Assembly (NCBI RefSeq): GCF_021768455.1
Contig: NZ_JAIZVX010000004.1
Location: 1 to 59,017, forward strand
Length of the DNA: 59,017 nucleotides
Origin: Aquabacterium sp.
Lineage (GTDB): Bacteria > Pseudomonadota > Gammaproteobacteria > Burkholderiales > Burkholderiaceae_C
Direction of reading: 5' to 3'
How positions within the stretch are numbered: the stretch's first letter is position 1; the number at the start of each line of letters is the position of its first letter. Made by a program: the position numbers and the translations under genes. Of this stretch, positions 36,108 through 43,704 are shown piece by piece. The notes under the pieces are model-generated. The model saw nothing but the letters and a program-made list of their open reading frames with translations. It ran no database searches and had not been told where the DNA came from.

Positions 36108-36587
36108 TCAGTCCTTGGCCTTGTAGTCGTCGTGGCAGGCCTTGCAGGTGCGCTGCAGCTTGCCCAGTTGGGCCTTCACCGCAGCCACGTCGCCGCCCTG
36201 CGCCAGCTTGGCCAGCTCGGTGGCTTCCTTGCTGAAGTTGCCAGCCAACTCACCCACCTTGGCTCCATCCTTGAACAGTTCGGGCTTGGCCGCGGTGTCG
36301 TGCCAGCCTTTGCCGGTTTCCGTGCCCGCGGCGAACAGCGCACCCAGCCCCGAATTGGCGATGGCAGCAATGGCGTTGGCCGCCTTGATCACGTCGTCCT
36401 TGTTGTAGGTACCGTCGACGTTGGCCTTGACGCGACCGGTGTTCCAGGCGACCAGCTGGTACGCCGATTGACGCCACTTGATCAGTTGCTCAGGCTTGGG
36501 CGCCTGTTGGGCCATGGCGGTGGCTGCAGCCGCGAGCGCGCCAATGGCGAGCACCGTGGCGGCGATGGGTTTCAGACGCTTGTTCAT
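36108..36587 (-). CDS. Cytochrome c' / c-556 type protein
   Basis: A 159-residue periplasmic four-helix-bundle cytochrome. It has a signal peptide (MNKRLKPIAATVLAIGALAAAATAMA), helical body with LIKWRQSAYQLVAWNTGRVK, and a heme site at the extreme C-terminus: C148-K-A-C151-H152. Cytochromes c' bind small gases or transfer single electrons. It begins a short operon with the lectin-like protein and RND pump and depends on the Ccm system encoded downstream. Confidence 0.9.
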   Translation of the reverse strand: MNKRLKPIAATVLAIGALAAAATAMAQQAPKPEQLIKWRQSAYQLVAWNTGRVKANVDGTYNKDDVIKAANAIAAIANSGLGALFAAGTETGKGWHDTAAKPELFKDGAKVGELAGNFSKEATELAKLAQGGDVAAVKAQLGKLQRTCKACHDDYKAKD

Positions 36588-36614
36588 CTGCGTTCCTTCC
36601 GTTTGCTGGGGATG

Positions 36615-36638
36615 AAAAACCCGGGCAAAAAGCCCGGG
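36615..36638 (-). terminator. Rho-independent terminator
   Basis: CCCGGGC and GCCCGGG with a five-base loop, followed by five T on the minus strand. It ends the transcript that includes the dienelactone hydrolase gene and separates it from the cytochrome c' operon. Confidence 0.85.
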
Positions 36639-36664
36639 CGTGAGTGGGAAATCGAAAATCGTGC

Positions 36665-37555
36665 TCAGGCGCTCAGGTTCTGGCGGAAGAACGCCACCGT
36701 GCGTTCCCAGGCCAGCTTGGCCGCCGCCGCGTCGTACCGCGGGGTGGTGTCGTTGTGGAAGCCGTGCTGCACCCCGGGGTAGACATGGGCCTCGTATCGC
36801 ACGCCAGCCTTTTTGAGTGCCGCTTCATACTTGGGCCAGCCTGCATTGATGCGTTCGTCCACGCCGGCGTACTGCAACAGCAGCGGGGCCTTGATGCGGG
36901 CCGCCTCTTCCTCACTGGGCTGACCGCCATAAAACGGAACGGCCGCAGCAAGGTCGGGCAACCGTGTGGCCAAATGATTGGCAATCCCGCCGCCATAACA
37001 AAAGCCCACCACGCCCACGCGCCCATTGCCCTCAGGCGCGACTTTCAAAAACTCGGCCGCTGCGACGAAGTCGGCGCGGGCCTTGGTCTGATCGAGCTTG
37101 GGGAAGAGTTCGCGGGCCTTGTCTTCATCGCCTGGGTAGCCACCCAGCGGGTACAAGGCATCGGGCGCAAAGGCCACGAAGCCATCCAGGGCCAGACGGC
37201 GAGCGACGTCTTCGATGTGCGGGTTGAGGCCCCGGTTCTCGTGCACCACCAGCACGGTGGGCAACTTACCCTTGGCACCTGCAGGCGATACCAGGTAGCC
37301 ACGCACCTTGCCGTAACCCTGAGGCGAGGCGATCTCGATGTAGCGGGCGTTCAGGCGGCCATCGTCAGGCTTGACCTGCTGAGCCTGCGCAAAATTCGGG
37401 CTGAGTTCGGCCAGCAAGGCTTCCGCGGTCACTGCGCCCACGGTGTACTTCGATGCCGCGCTCAAAAAGCCGCGACGGCCCAGCAGGCCATGCACATACT
37501 GGTCGAAGAGCTTCAGCACTTCGGGCGAAAAATCTTGGGCGGTCTTGCGTGTCAT
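36665..37555 (-). CDS. Exported dienelactone hydrolase family protein
   Basis: A 296-residue alpha/beta hydrolase. The catalytic triad can be placed at C186 (GVVGFCYGGG), D233 (GVDERINAG) and H264 (GVQHGFHND). The N-terminus is longer than cytosolic DLHs: a helical stretch, then GRRGFLSAASKYTVGAVTAEA, a probable twin-arginine signal with the RR pair at 27-28. Activity on a lactone or ester in the periplasm is likely, substrate unknown. ATG at 37555 has AAAGGAG ahead. It is embedded among cytochrome genes, 20 bases after cytochrome c4. Confidence 0.85.
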   Translation of the reverse strand: MTRKTAQDFSPEVLKLFDQYVHGLLGRRGFLSAASKYTVGAVTAEALLAELSPNFAQAQQVKPDDGRLNARYIEIASPQGYGKVRGYLVSPAGAKGKLPTVLVVHENRGLNPHIEDVARRLALDGFVAFAPDALYPLGGYPGDEDKARELFPKLDQTKARADFVAAAEFLKVAPEGNGRVGVVGFCYGGGIANHLATRLPDLAAAVPFYGGQPSEEEAARIKAPLLLQYAGVDERINAGWPKYEAALKKAGVRYEAHVYPGVQHGFHNDTTPRYDAAAAKLAWERTVAFFRQNLSA

Positions 37556-37575
37556 GTCGTGCTCCTTTGGATGGC

Positions 37576-38268
37576 TCACAGGCCAGATACATAGTCGGCC
37601 AGCGCCTGCAACTCGTCGTCGGTGAGGTTTTTCATCACCTGGTTCATCACGCCGCCTGGGCTGTTGCGCCGGTCACCACTGCGCCAATCGCGCAACTGTT
37701 TGTCGAGGTAGCGCCACTCCTGCCCGCCAATCACCGGACTGATCACGCCGCCTTGCAGCCCCCCCTGACCTTTGTCGCCATGGCAAGAGGCACATGCCAT
37801 CACCCCGCGCGCGGGGTCGCCCTGCTGGTACAGCTGCCGCCCTACGGGCTTGTCGCCCGTGCCATCGCCTTGCATCGGGCGCTGGCTGGCGAAGTACGCC
37901 ACGATGTCGACCAGGTCCGCATCCTCCAGATGCCGGGCCACGACGGTCATCACATCGTGCTTGCGTTCACCGCTCTGGAAGTTGCGAATCTGCTTGATCA
38001 GGTATTCGGGGTGCTGCCCGCCCAGCTTGGCAAACTTGCCTTCGGGGCCGTTGCTGTGGCCCGCGCCATGCCCATCGACGCCATGGCATTCCTGGCAGCG
38101 TTCGTCGTTGGACTTGGCCATCCCCAGCACCGGGTCTCCCTTGGGCAAAACGGCGGGTGCCTGCGAAACCACCTTGCCCTGCCCCTTGCTCTTGGCGGTT
38201 GGCGGTGCAGCGATGGCAGGCGCCACGATCAAGCCCCATGCCAGCAGACCACACAACCCGCTTTTCAT
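37576..38268 (-). CDS. Diheme cytochrome c4
   Basis: A 230-residue periplasmic electron carrier with two cytochrome c domains. Heme sites are C58-Q-E-C61-H62 and C159-A-S-C162-H163. The two halves share the IVAYFASQRP / LADYVSGL pattern of class I cytochromes. Signal peptide MKSGLCGLLAWGLIVAPAIA; ATG at 38268 gives this start. It probably hands electrons from the periplasmic enzymes of this cluster to a terminal oxidase. Confidence 0.92.
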   Translation of the reverse strand: MKSGLCGLLAWGLIVAPAIAAPPTAKSKGQGKVVSQAPAVLPKGDPVLGMAKSNDERCQECHGVDGHGAGHSNGPEGKFAKLGGQHPEYLIKQIRNFQSGERKHDVMTVVARHLEDADLVDIVAYFASQRPMQGDGTGDKPVGRQLYQQGDPARGVMACASCHGDKGQGGLQGGVISPVIGGQEWRYLDKQLRDWRSGDRRNSPGGVMNQVMKNLTDDELQALADYVSGL

Positions 38269-38332
38269 ACCCTGCACAGACACAGAGCGCGGCCCGCGCG
38301 CCCAGGTTTCAAACTGCATGCGCCACCCTGGT

Positions 38333-38926
38333 TCAGCGACGCGACGACGCCAGTTTCTGCACGGCTTTCAGCGCCTTCTCCACGTTCGCTGCCGGCGTCA
38401 GCCCACCAACCGTGGCGGCCACCTTGCCATCGGGCGTCACGACAAAGGTCGTGCGCTCGGCGAAGCCATGGTCGATGTCTGCACCACGGGTGTCCTTGCG
38501 GCCGGCCACCGCGTCCCGGATGGCCAGGTCGTAGGCCTTGGCGATCTTGCCGTCGGCATCGGAGGCAACGGCGATCTTGCCTGCGCAGAACTGCGGATCG
38601 GCCGAGAACTCGTTGAGGCGGGCAATGTTGTCCAACGAGACGCCCACAATGCTGGCACCTGCGCTCTTGAACTTGTCGACATCTTCGGCAAACGTGTGGG
38701 CCTGCACATTGCAGCCGTTGGTGAACGCAGATGGGTAGAAATAGACCACCACCGGGCCCTTCTTGAGGGCGTCCTTCAGGCTGTACTGGAAGGCCTTGCC
38801 TGCCAGCGAGGCCTGGGTGCTGAAGTCAGGGGCTTTGTCGCCATCCTTGAGGGCGGCCAAGGCCGGCGCGGCCACCAGGCCCAGGGCGAGGGCCGCAGTG
38901 GCCAGCTGAGTCGCGGAGAAGGTCAT
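38333..38926 (-). CDS. Exported peroxiredoxin (AhpC/TSA, BCP-like)
   Basis: A 197-residue thioredoxin-fold peroxidase with a signal peptide (MTFSATQLATAALALGLVAAPALA). The active-site segment VVYFYPSAFTNGCNVQAHTF places the peroxidatic cysteine at C72; a second cysteine (DPQFCAGKIAVASD, about 107) could resolve it. A typical second-position motif is TPGC, here TNGC. It could detoxify peroxide made by periplasmic redox enzymes. It is nine bases from the adjacent cytochrome gene. Confidence 0.88.
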   Translation of the reverse strand: MTFSATQLATAALALGLVAAPALAALKDGDKAPDFSTQASLAGKAFQYSLKDALKKGPVVVYFYPSAFTNGCNVQAHTFAEDVDKFKSAGASIVGVSLDNIARLNEFSADPQFCAGKIAVASDADGKIAKAYDLAIRDAVAGRKDTRGADIDHGFAERTTFVVTPDGKVAATVGGLTPAANVEKALKAVQKLASSRR

Positions 38927-38935
38927 CGTGTGCTT

Positions 38936-39331
38936 TCAGGATTTCTTATAGAAGTTGTGGCAGGTCTTGCATGCGCGAGACAGGTCGGTCGCGGTGTTGG
39001 TTGCCTTGTCGAAGGCCTTGGCGTCGACCTGCCTGATGATCTCGGCGGACAGGTTCTTGCTCTTGCGGGCCAGTTCCACCGCGTCGACCGCATCGGACTT
39101 GTGCACGTAGAAGGTCTCGACCTGGCTGAACATCTCGTTCAGCTCTTTCGCGTCCGAGGTCGCACCCATGGCGTTCTGGGTCGCGATGTTGGAAGCCAGG
39201 CTCTTGTTGGTGTCCTCGATGGACTGCATGAGGTCGGTGCTGAGTTCCTCTTCGTCAGCCGAATGCACCACCCCGATCAAAAATGTGCCCAACGCCACCG
39301 CAGCGGCCAAGGTCGTCAATGTCCTGCGCAT
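38936..39331 (-). CDS. Small monoheme cytochrome c (C-terminal CxxCH)
   Basis: A 131-residue exported helical protein with signal peptide (MRRTLTTLAAAVALGTFLIGVVHS) and a C-terminal heme site C121-K-T-C124-H125. The layout matches the cytochrome c'/c-556 group, like the protein at 36108-36587. ATG at 39331 is preceded by a purine-rich GAGAGAG. It follows the DUF1501 gene by 78 bases. Confidence 0.85.
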   Translation of the reverse strand: MRRTLTTLAAAVALGTFLIGVVHSADEEELSTDLMQSIEDTNKSLASNIATQNAMGATSDAKELNEMFSQVETFYVHKSDAVDAVELARKSKNLSAEIIRQVDAKAFDKATNTATDLSRACKTCHNFYKKS

Positions 39332-39409
39332 CTCTCTCTCATCTCTTGCTTGGCTGGGGTGCCACCTGGCCGGGACCATGGCCCGACCAGGTGATCACCA
39401 GGGGCCGTG

Positions 39410-40864
39410 TCAGGCCAGGATGTCCTTGATGACCTTGCCGTACACCACGGTCGGACGCTCCGAGCGGCCGTTGTGGATGAAGGTCGTCTTCAGGTGGTCC
39501 AGTCCCATCAGGTGCAGCACGGTGGCGTGCAGGTCGTAGGTGTCCACGGCCTTGTCCTTGTCGGCCACCTGCAGGCCGATGTCGTCGGTCTCTCCATAGG
39601 TGAAGCCGGCCTTCAGGCCGCCGCCAGCCAGCCACTGGGTGTAGCCCCAGGGGTTGTGGTCTCGGCCACTGCCGCTTTCGCCCCAGGATGTACGCGAGAA
39701 CTCCGAGGTCCAGACCACCAGGGTCGTATCGAGCAGGCCGCGCTCTTTCAGGTCGTGCAGCAGGCCGGCAATCGGTTTGTCCACCATGCGGGCCATGACG
39801 GCGTGGTTCTGGTCCAGCTCGCTGTGAGCGTCCCAGCTCTGACGGTCGATGTCGGCCCCCTCAGGGAAGCCCGAGACCACCTGCACGAATCGCACACCGC
39901 GCTCCACCAGGCGGCGGGCGCGCAGCAGCACCTCGCCATAGCTCTGGCTGGTCTTGTCGTTCAGACCATAAAGCTCCTTGGTGGCAGCGCTTTCCTTGGT
40001 GATGTCCACGGCAGCCGGCGCCGCGGTCTGCATGCGATCGGCCAGTTCGTAGGACTGCAGGCGGGCGCGCAGTTCGGTGTCGGCAGGGTACTGCTCGGCG
40101 CCGAGCAGGTTCAGGCGCTTGAGCAGGTCGAGCGACTTGCGCTGTTGCTGGGCGTCACGCACCTCGGGACGGGTCAGGTAGAGGATGGGGTTGTCGCCAG
40201 GACGGAAGGCCGTGCCCTGGTAGACCGCAGGCAGGAAGCCCGACGCCCAGTTGACCGATCCCGCAGAAGGCTCACGGTCACCGTTGTAGAGCACCACATA
40301 AGGCGGCAGATCGGGGTTGGCCGAACCCAAGGCATAGGTGATCCAGGCACCCAACGAAGGACGACCCGGGTTCAGGTCACCCGTGTTGAGCTTCAGAATC
40401 GAGATGTCGTGGGTGGCGCCCACGGTGGTGCTCGACTTGATGAAGGTCAGCTTGTCGGCCTGCTTGGCCAGGTTGGGCAGCAGGTTGGAGAACCAGGCAC
40501 CGCTCTCGCCGTACTGCTTCCAGGTGCGCTGGTTGGAGGCGAACAGCTTGCCGACACCACCCTGCGTGCTGGTTTTGATGCCCTTGAGGAAAGAGGCCGG
40601 CACCGTCTGGCCTGCCAGCTTTTCCAGCGTGGGCTTGTAGTCGTAGAGGTCCAGCGTCGAGGGCGCGCCGTTCTGGTGCAACCAGATCACCGACTTGATC
40701 TTGCCGGGGAACTGAGAGGCCTTGGGGGCCAGCGGATCGGCCAGTTCGGCCGCGGTGGCGGCACTGACATGGCCGATGCCGGGAATGAAGCCACCCAGGG
40801 TGGCACCGCCCAGGCCCAGGCCGGCGTTGCGAAGGAAAGCACGGCGTTGATCGTTGCTCATCAT
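39410..40864 (-). CDS. DUF1501 protein, Tat-exported
   Basis: A 484-residue protein of the DUF1501 family, remotely related to the alkaline phosphatase/sulfatase superfamily. The N-terminus has a twin-arginine signal (QRRAFLRNAGLGLGGATLGG). Recognisable parts are VIWLHQNGAPSTLDLYDYKP, RGVRFVQVVSGF, TLVVWTSEFSRTSWG and DHNPWGYTQWLAGGG, the last two holding the likely metal ligands. The family is abundant in planctomycetes, where it sits beside DUF1549/DUF1553 genes, as here. The reaction is unknown. Confidence 0.85.
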   Translation of the reverse strand: MMSNDQRRAFLRNAGLGLGGATLGGFIPGIGHVSAATAAELADPLAPKASQFPGKIKSVIWLHQNGAPSTLDLYDYKPTLEKLAGQTVPASFLKGIKTSTQGGVGKLFASNQRTWKQYGESGAWFSNLLPNLAKQADKLTFIKSSTTVGATHDISILKLNTGDLNPGRPSLGAWITYALGSANPDLPPYVVLYNGDREPSAGSVNWASGFLPAVYQGTAFRPGDNPILYLTRPEVRDAQQQRKSLDLLKRLNLLGAEQYPADTELRARLQSYELADRMQTAAPAAVDITKESAATKELYGLNDKTSQSYGEVLLRARRLVERGVRFVQVVSGFPEGADIDRQSWDAHSELDQNHAVMARMVDKPIAGLLHDLKERGLLDTTLVVWTSEFSRTSWGESGSGRDHNPWGYTQWLAGGGLKAGFTYGETDDIGLQVADKDKAVDTYDLHATVLHLMGLDHLKTTFIHNGRSERPTVVYGKVIKDILA

Positions 40865-40901
40865 GTGTCCTTGTCTTGTTTGTGAGAGGGAATGGAGGGA
40901 C

Positions 40902-43247
40902 TCAGAAGCGGTAGGCAAAGCTGTTGGAGTTCGCGACGGTGTGGACCAGGTCCACAAAGGCAGCGGACTTCACCGGGTCGTAGGACTTGGTGTCTTTCAG
41001 ACCAGCAGGCACGGCCACCTCGAACTTGCCGCCGGCAGCCTTCTGGCGGATGGCGATCTGCTCATCGGCGAGGAACTGCTTGAGGGCTGTGCGCTCTGCC
41101 TTGCTAGGCTGGCGGGCAAACAGGATCTCGTAGACGCGGTTGAGTTGGGCGTCTTCGCTCGGGCCGGCTTCGTTGATCACGCGACCAGCCAGGGCCTGGC
41201 TCCAATCGAACACGATCTCGCTGTTGAACAGGGTCAGCGCCTGCAGCGGCGTGGTGGTCACGTCACGCTTGTGGTGCGGGTTGTTCGGGTTGGCGGGGTC
41301 GAAGTTCTGTGTGATCGGATACGGGAAGCTGCGGCGGGTGAACACGTAGAGGCTGCGGCGGTACCAGTCTTCCTTCTCCTCAGAGACCGTCCAGGCGCGG
41401 TTGCCGGCAAAATCCTGCGACTTGCCCACGTCACCGCTCTTCAACACAGGCGGGAAGACCGAAGGCCCCCCCACCTTGTCAACCAGCAGGCCCGATGCGT
41501 ACAACAGCGAGTCGCGGATCACCTCGGCTTCCAGGCGCTTGCGCGGGTAGACCGCCAGCAGCTTGTTTTCCGGGTCCACCTTGACCGCATCCGGGCGCTC
41601 GTCCGAGGACTGGCGGTAGGTCGCAGACAGCAGGATGTCGCGGTGCAGCTTCTTGACACTCCAGCCGTTGCCGACAAAGTCGGATGCCAGGTGATCCAGC
41701 AGTTCAGGATGGGTCGGCTTCTGCCCGGCACGGCCGAAGTCGGCAACGGTGGCGATGATGCCCTTGTCGAAGTACTGCGCCCAGACGCGGTTCACGTAGA
41801 CGCGGGCGGTCAGCGGGTTGTCATTGCTGCTCAGCCATTGGGCCAGGGCTGAACGGCGGCCGGACGACTTCTCGGTCGGCGTGATCGCCACCTCACCCTT
41901 GCCACCCCACAACGCCGGGATGGCAGGCTTGACGGCCTCCAGCGGACGCTCGTGGATGCCACCAAAGCGCACATGGGTGGGCGGCACATCGGTGGAGGTC
42001 AGCTCCAGCGCGGTGGTGGCCCAGTTGCTGCCCTTGGCCGGCTTGAGCTTGTCGAACTGCTTGATCTCTTCCTGCAGGGCCTTGTACTGCTTCCAAAGGT
42101 CGACATGGGCCTCGTTGTAGTCGGGGCGTGTCTTTTCCTCGGCGGTGTCACGCAGGTAGCTGACGATCTCGTTGTCGGTGGCCACCGCCTGCTTGCGCCA
42201 GTTCACCCATTTGTCAAGCGCGTTCCATTCCGACTCTGGCTTGAAGATGGCGGCACGGCTGTCATCGAGGTAACGCTCGTTGTAGTACTTGCGGCCGGCC
42301 TCACGAACCTTGTCCAGGATGGCCTTCTGCTTGGCCCGGATCTCTTTCGTGGCCTCGTTGTAGACGGCTTGTTGCTTCTGGTAGGCCTTGTCGAAATCGG
42401 TCTCGCTGCCCTTGTCCAAAGGCGCCTTCTCGTTGAAAGCCGTGTTCGCAAAGAAGGACTGCAGCTGGAAGTATTCCTTCTGACTGACCTTGTCGGCCTT
42501 GTGGTTGTGGCAACGTGCGCAACCGACGGTGGCCGCCAGGAAGGTCTCCCCCACCAGGTCGGTCATGTCGGTCTCGATCTGGTACTTGCGCTGCACCAGG
42601 TCACGCGAGTTGAAGTTGTCGGGGTAGCCCGCCAGGAAGCCCGTCGCAATGCGGGCGTTCTGGTCGGCCGGCCAGAGTTCGTCACCAGCGACCTGCTCCT
42701 GGATGAAACGGCTGAACGGCTTGTCGCTGTTGAAGGCGTTGATCACGTAGTCGCGATAGCGCCAGTTGTTGGGGCGGGTGTTGTCGTTCTGGAAGCCCGT
42801 GCTGTCGGCATAGCGAGCCAGGTCCAGCCAGCGGCGCGCCTGACGCTCGCCAAAGTGATGAGAGGCCAGCAGGCGGTCAACCAGCTTCTCGTAGGCCTGC
42901 GGCGATTTGTCGTTGACGAAGGCCTTGATCTCTTCCGGCGTCGGCAGCAAGCCCCAGGCATCCAGCGTGGCGCGGCGGATGAACGTGGCGCGATCGGCCT
43001 CGGCCGAAGGCTTCAGACCGTTGGCCTCCAGCTGCGCCAGCACGAAGGCGTCGATCGGTGAGCGCACCCAGCCCTTTTGCTTGACGGCAGGCACCGCCGG
43101 ATCCTTCACGGGCTGGTAGGGAGACCAGGCCTTGGTCGATGCCGTCTGAGCGGCTTTGGCCACCTGGGCCACGGCCACGGTTTCAGCCGTCACACCCTGC
43201 AGGGCGAAAGAGCCAAGAAGAATCGAGATATAGATGGACTTTTTCAT
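40902..43247 (-). CDS. DUF1549/DUF1553 protein with embedded CxxCH (planctomycete type)
   Basis: A 781-residue exported protein. Signal peptide at 1-22 (MKKSIYISILLGSFALQG), DUF1549 with DAWGLLPTPEEIKAFVND and ARYADSTGFQND, then VGCARCHNHKADKVSQ giving C243-A-R-C246-H247, a probable heme c site. The C-terminal DUF1553 part has SSNDNPLTARVYVNRVWAQYF, RDILLSATYRQSS and RRSFPYPITQNFDP. In planctomycetes such proteins may be large cytochromes. It is the first gene of the minus-strand run; ATG at 43247 gives the signal peptide. Confidence 0.88.
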   Translation of the reverse strand: MKKSIYISILLGSFALQGVTAETVAVAQVAKAAQTASTKAWSPYQPVKDPAVPAVKQKGWVRSPIDAFVLAQLEANGLKPSAEADRATFIRRATLDAWGLLPTPEEIKAFVNDKSPQAYEKLVDRLLASHHFGERQARRWLDLARYADSTGFQNDNTRPNNWRYRDYVINAFNSDKPFSRFIQEQVAGDELWPADQNARIATGFLAGYPDNFNSRDLVQRKYQIETDMTDLVGETFLAATVGCARCHNHKADKVSQKEYFQLQSFFANTAFNEKAPLDKGSETDFDKAYQKQQAVYNEATKEIRAKQKAILDKVREAGRKYYNERYLDDSRAAIFKPESEWNALDKWVNWRKQAVATDNEIVSYLRDTAEEKTRPDYNEAHVDLWKQYKALQEEIKQFDKLKPAKGSNWATTALELTSTDVPPTHVRFGGIHERPLEAVKPAIPALWGGKGEVAITPTEKSSGRRSALAQWLSSNDNPLTARVYVNRVWAQYFDKGIIATVADFGRAGQKPTHPELLDHLASDFVGNGWSVKKLHRDILLSATYRQSSDERPDAVKVDPENKLLAVYPRKRLEAEVIRDSLLYASGLLVDKVGGPSVFPPVLKSGDVGKSQDFAGNRAWTVSEEKEDWYRRSLYVFTRRSFPYPITQNFDPANPNNPHHKRDVTTTPLQALTLFNSEIVFDWSQALAGRVINEAGPSEDAQLNRVYEILFARQPSKAERTALKQFLADEQIAIRQKAAGGKFEVAVPAGLKDTKSYDPVKSAAFVDLVHTVANSNSFAYRF

Positions 43248-43412
43248 TTCATTATCCCAGTACATAAGGCGCTCAGCGCATTTGCTCACTCTGTTTCCGA
43301 GAATGCAGGCCAATCTCAAAATGACCCCACCCAACACCACTTGAATCAAAGCAAACCGTCAAGCAGGCAAGACACACAGGCCCCTCCAGCTCAAGCAAGT
43401 GCCTCTATTAGC

Positions 43413-43444
43413 AATTGGCGCGCCACACAAGACAAGCGCCAATT
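43413..43444. promoter_or_regulatory. Inverted repeat, candidate enhancer site
   Basis: AATTGGCGC and GCGCCAATT, nine bases each, 14 bases apart, about 195 bases upstream of the -24/-12 promoter. The distance suits a bacterial enhancer-binding protein; the binding protein is not identified. Confidence 0.45.
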
Positions 43445-43474
43445 CCGCACATCAAAATACGCAAATCATTGATT

Positions 43475-43529
43475 TCAATGCATCTTTTCAAATTGAATAT
43501 GCTTATCTGGAATTTGCATCAATGCATCT
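43475..43529 (+). repeat. Direct repeat TCAATGCATCT (two copies)
   Basis: Perfect 11-bp copies at 43475-43485 and 43519-43529, start-to-start 44 bases, about four helical turns. They flank the GCTTATC box and may be paired regulator sites. Confidence 0.5.
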
Positions 43530-43636
43530 GCAGCAAAACAAGAGCGCATTGCTCAGATCTCAACAGCAAGGTGTTTGATTCTCAACACCCGCAGATCAAA
43601 ACGCCCTGAATCAATCCAATAAACCAGCAATAACTC

Positions 43637-43652
43637 AGGCACGGTAACTGCT
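43637..43652 (+). promoter_or_regulatory. Sigma-54 promoter of the porin-importer operon
   Basis: AGGCACGGTAACTGCT matches TGGCACG-N4-TTGC closely, with GG and GC ten bases apart. A start near 43663 leaves a 42-base leader before the GTG at 43705. The presence of an SfnR-like sigma-54 activator in the same cluster supports it. Confidence 0.65.
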
Positions 43653-43704
43653 ATGAATGGAGCCACGTGAAAACAAAACGTCCTCTTCATCAGGAGTATT
43701 GATA

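Larger units (their letters stand above)
43248..43704. promoter_or_regulatory. Divergent regulatory region, DUF1549 gene / porin-importer operon
   Basis: A 457-base AT-rich non-coding stretch. It contains a CATAAGGCG segment near 43263 on the DUF1549 side, a 9+9 inverted repeat (43413-43444), an 11-bp direct repeat 44 bases apart (43475-43485 and 43519-43529), GCTTATCTGGAAT at 43501-43513, and a sigma-54 promoter at 43637-43652. No reading frame in it looks real. Confidence 0.7.

Noticed and set aside
43415-43609. 64-residue open frame in the divergent regulatory region
   Set aside because: No ribosome-binding site, odd composition, and it covers repeats and regulatory elements.
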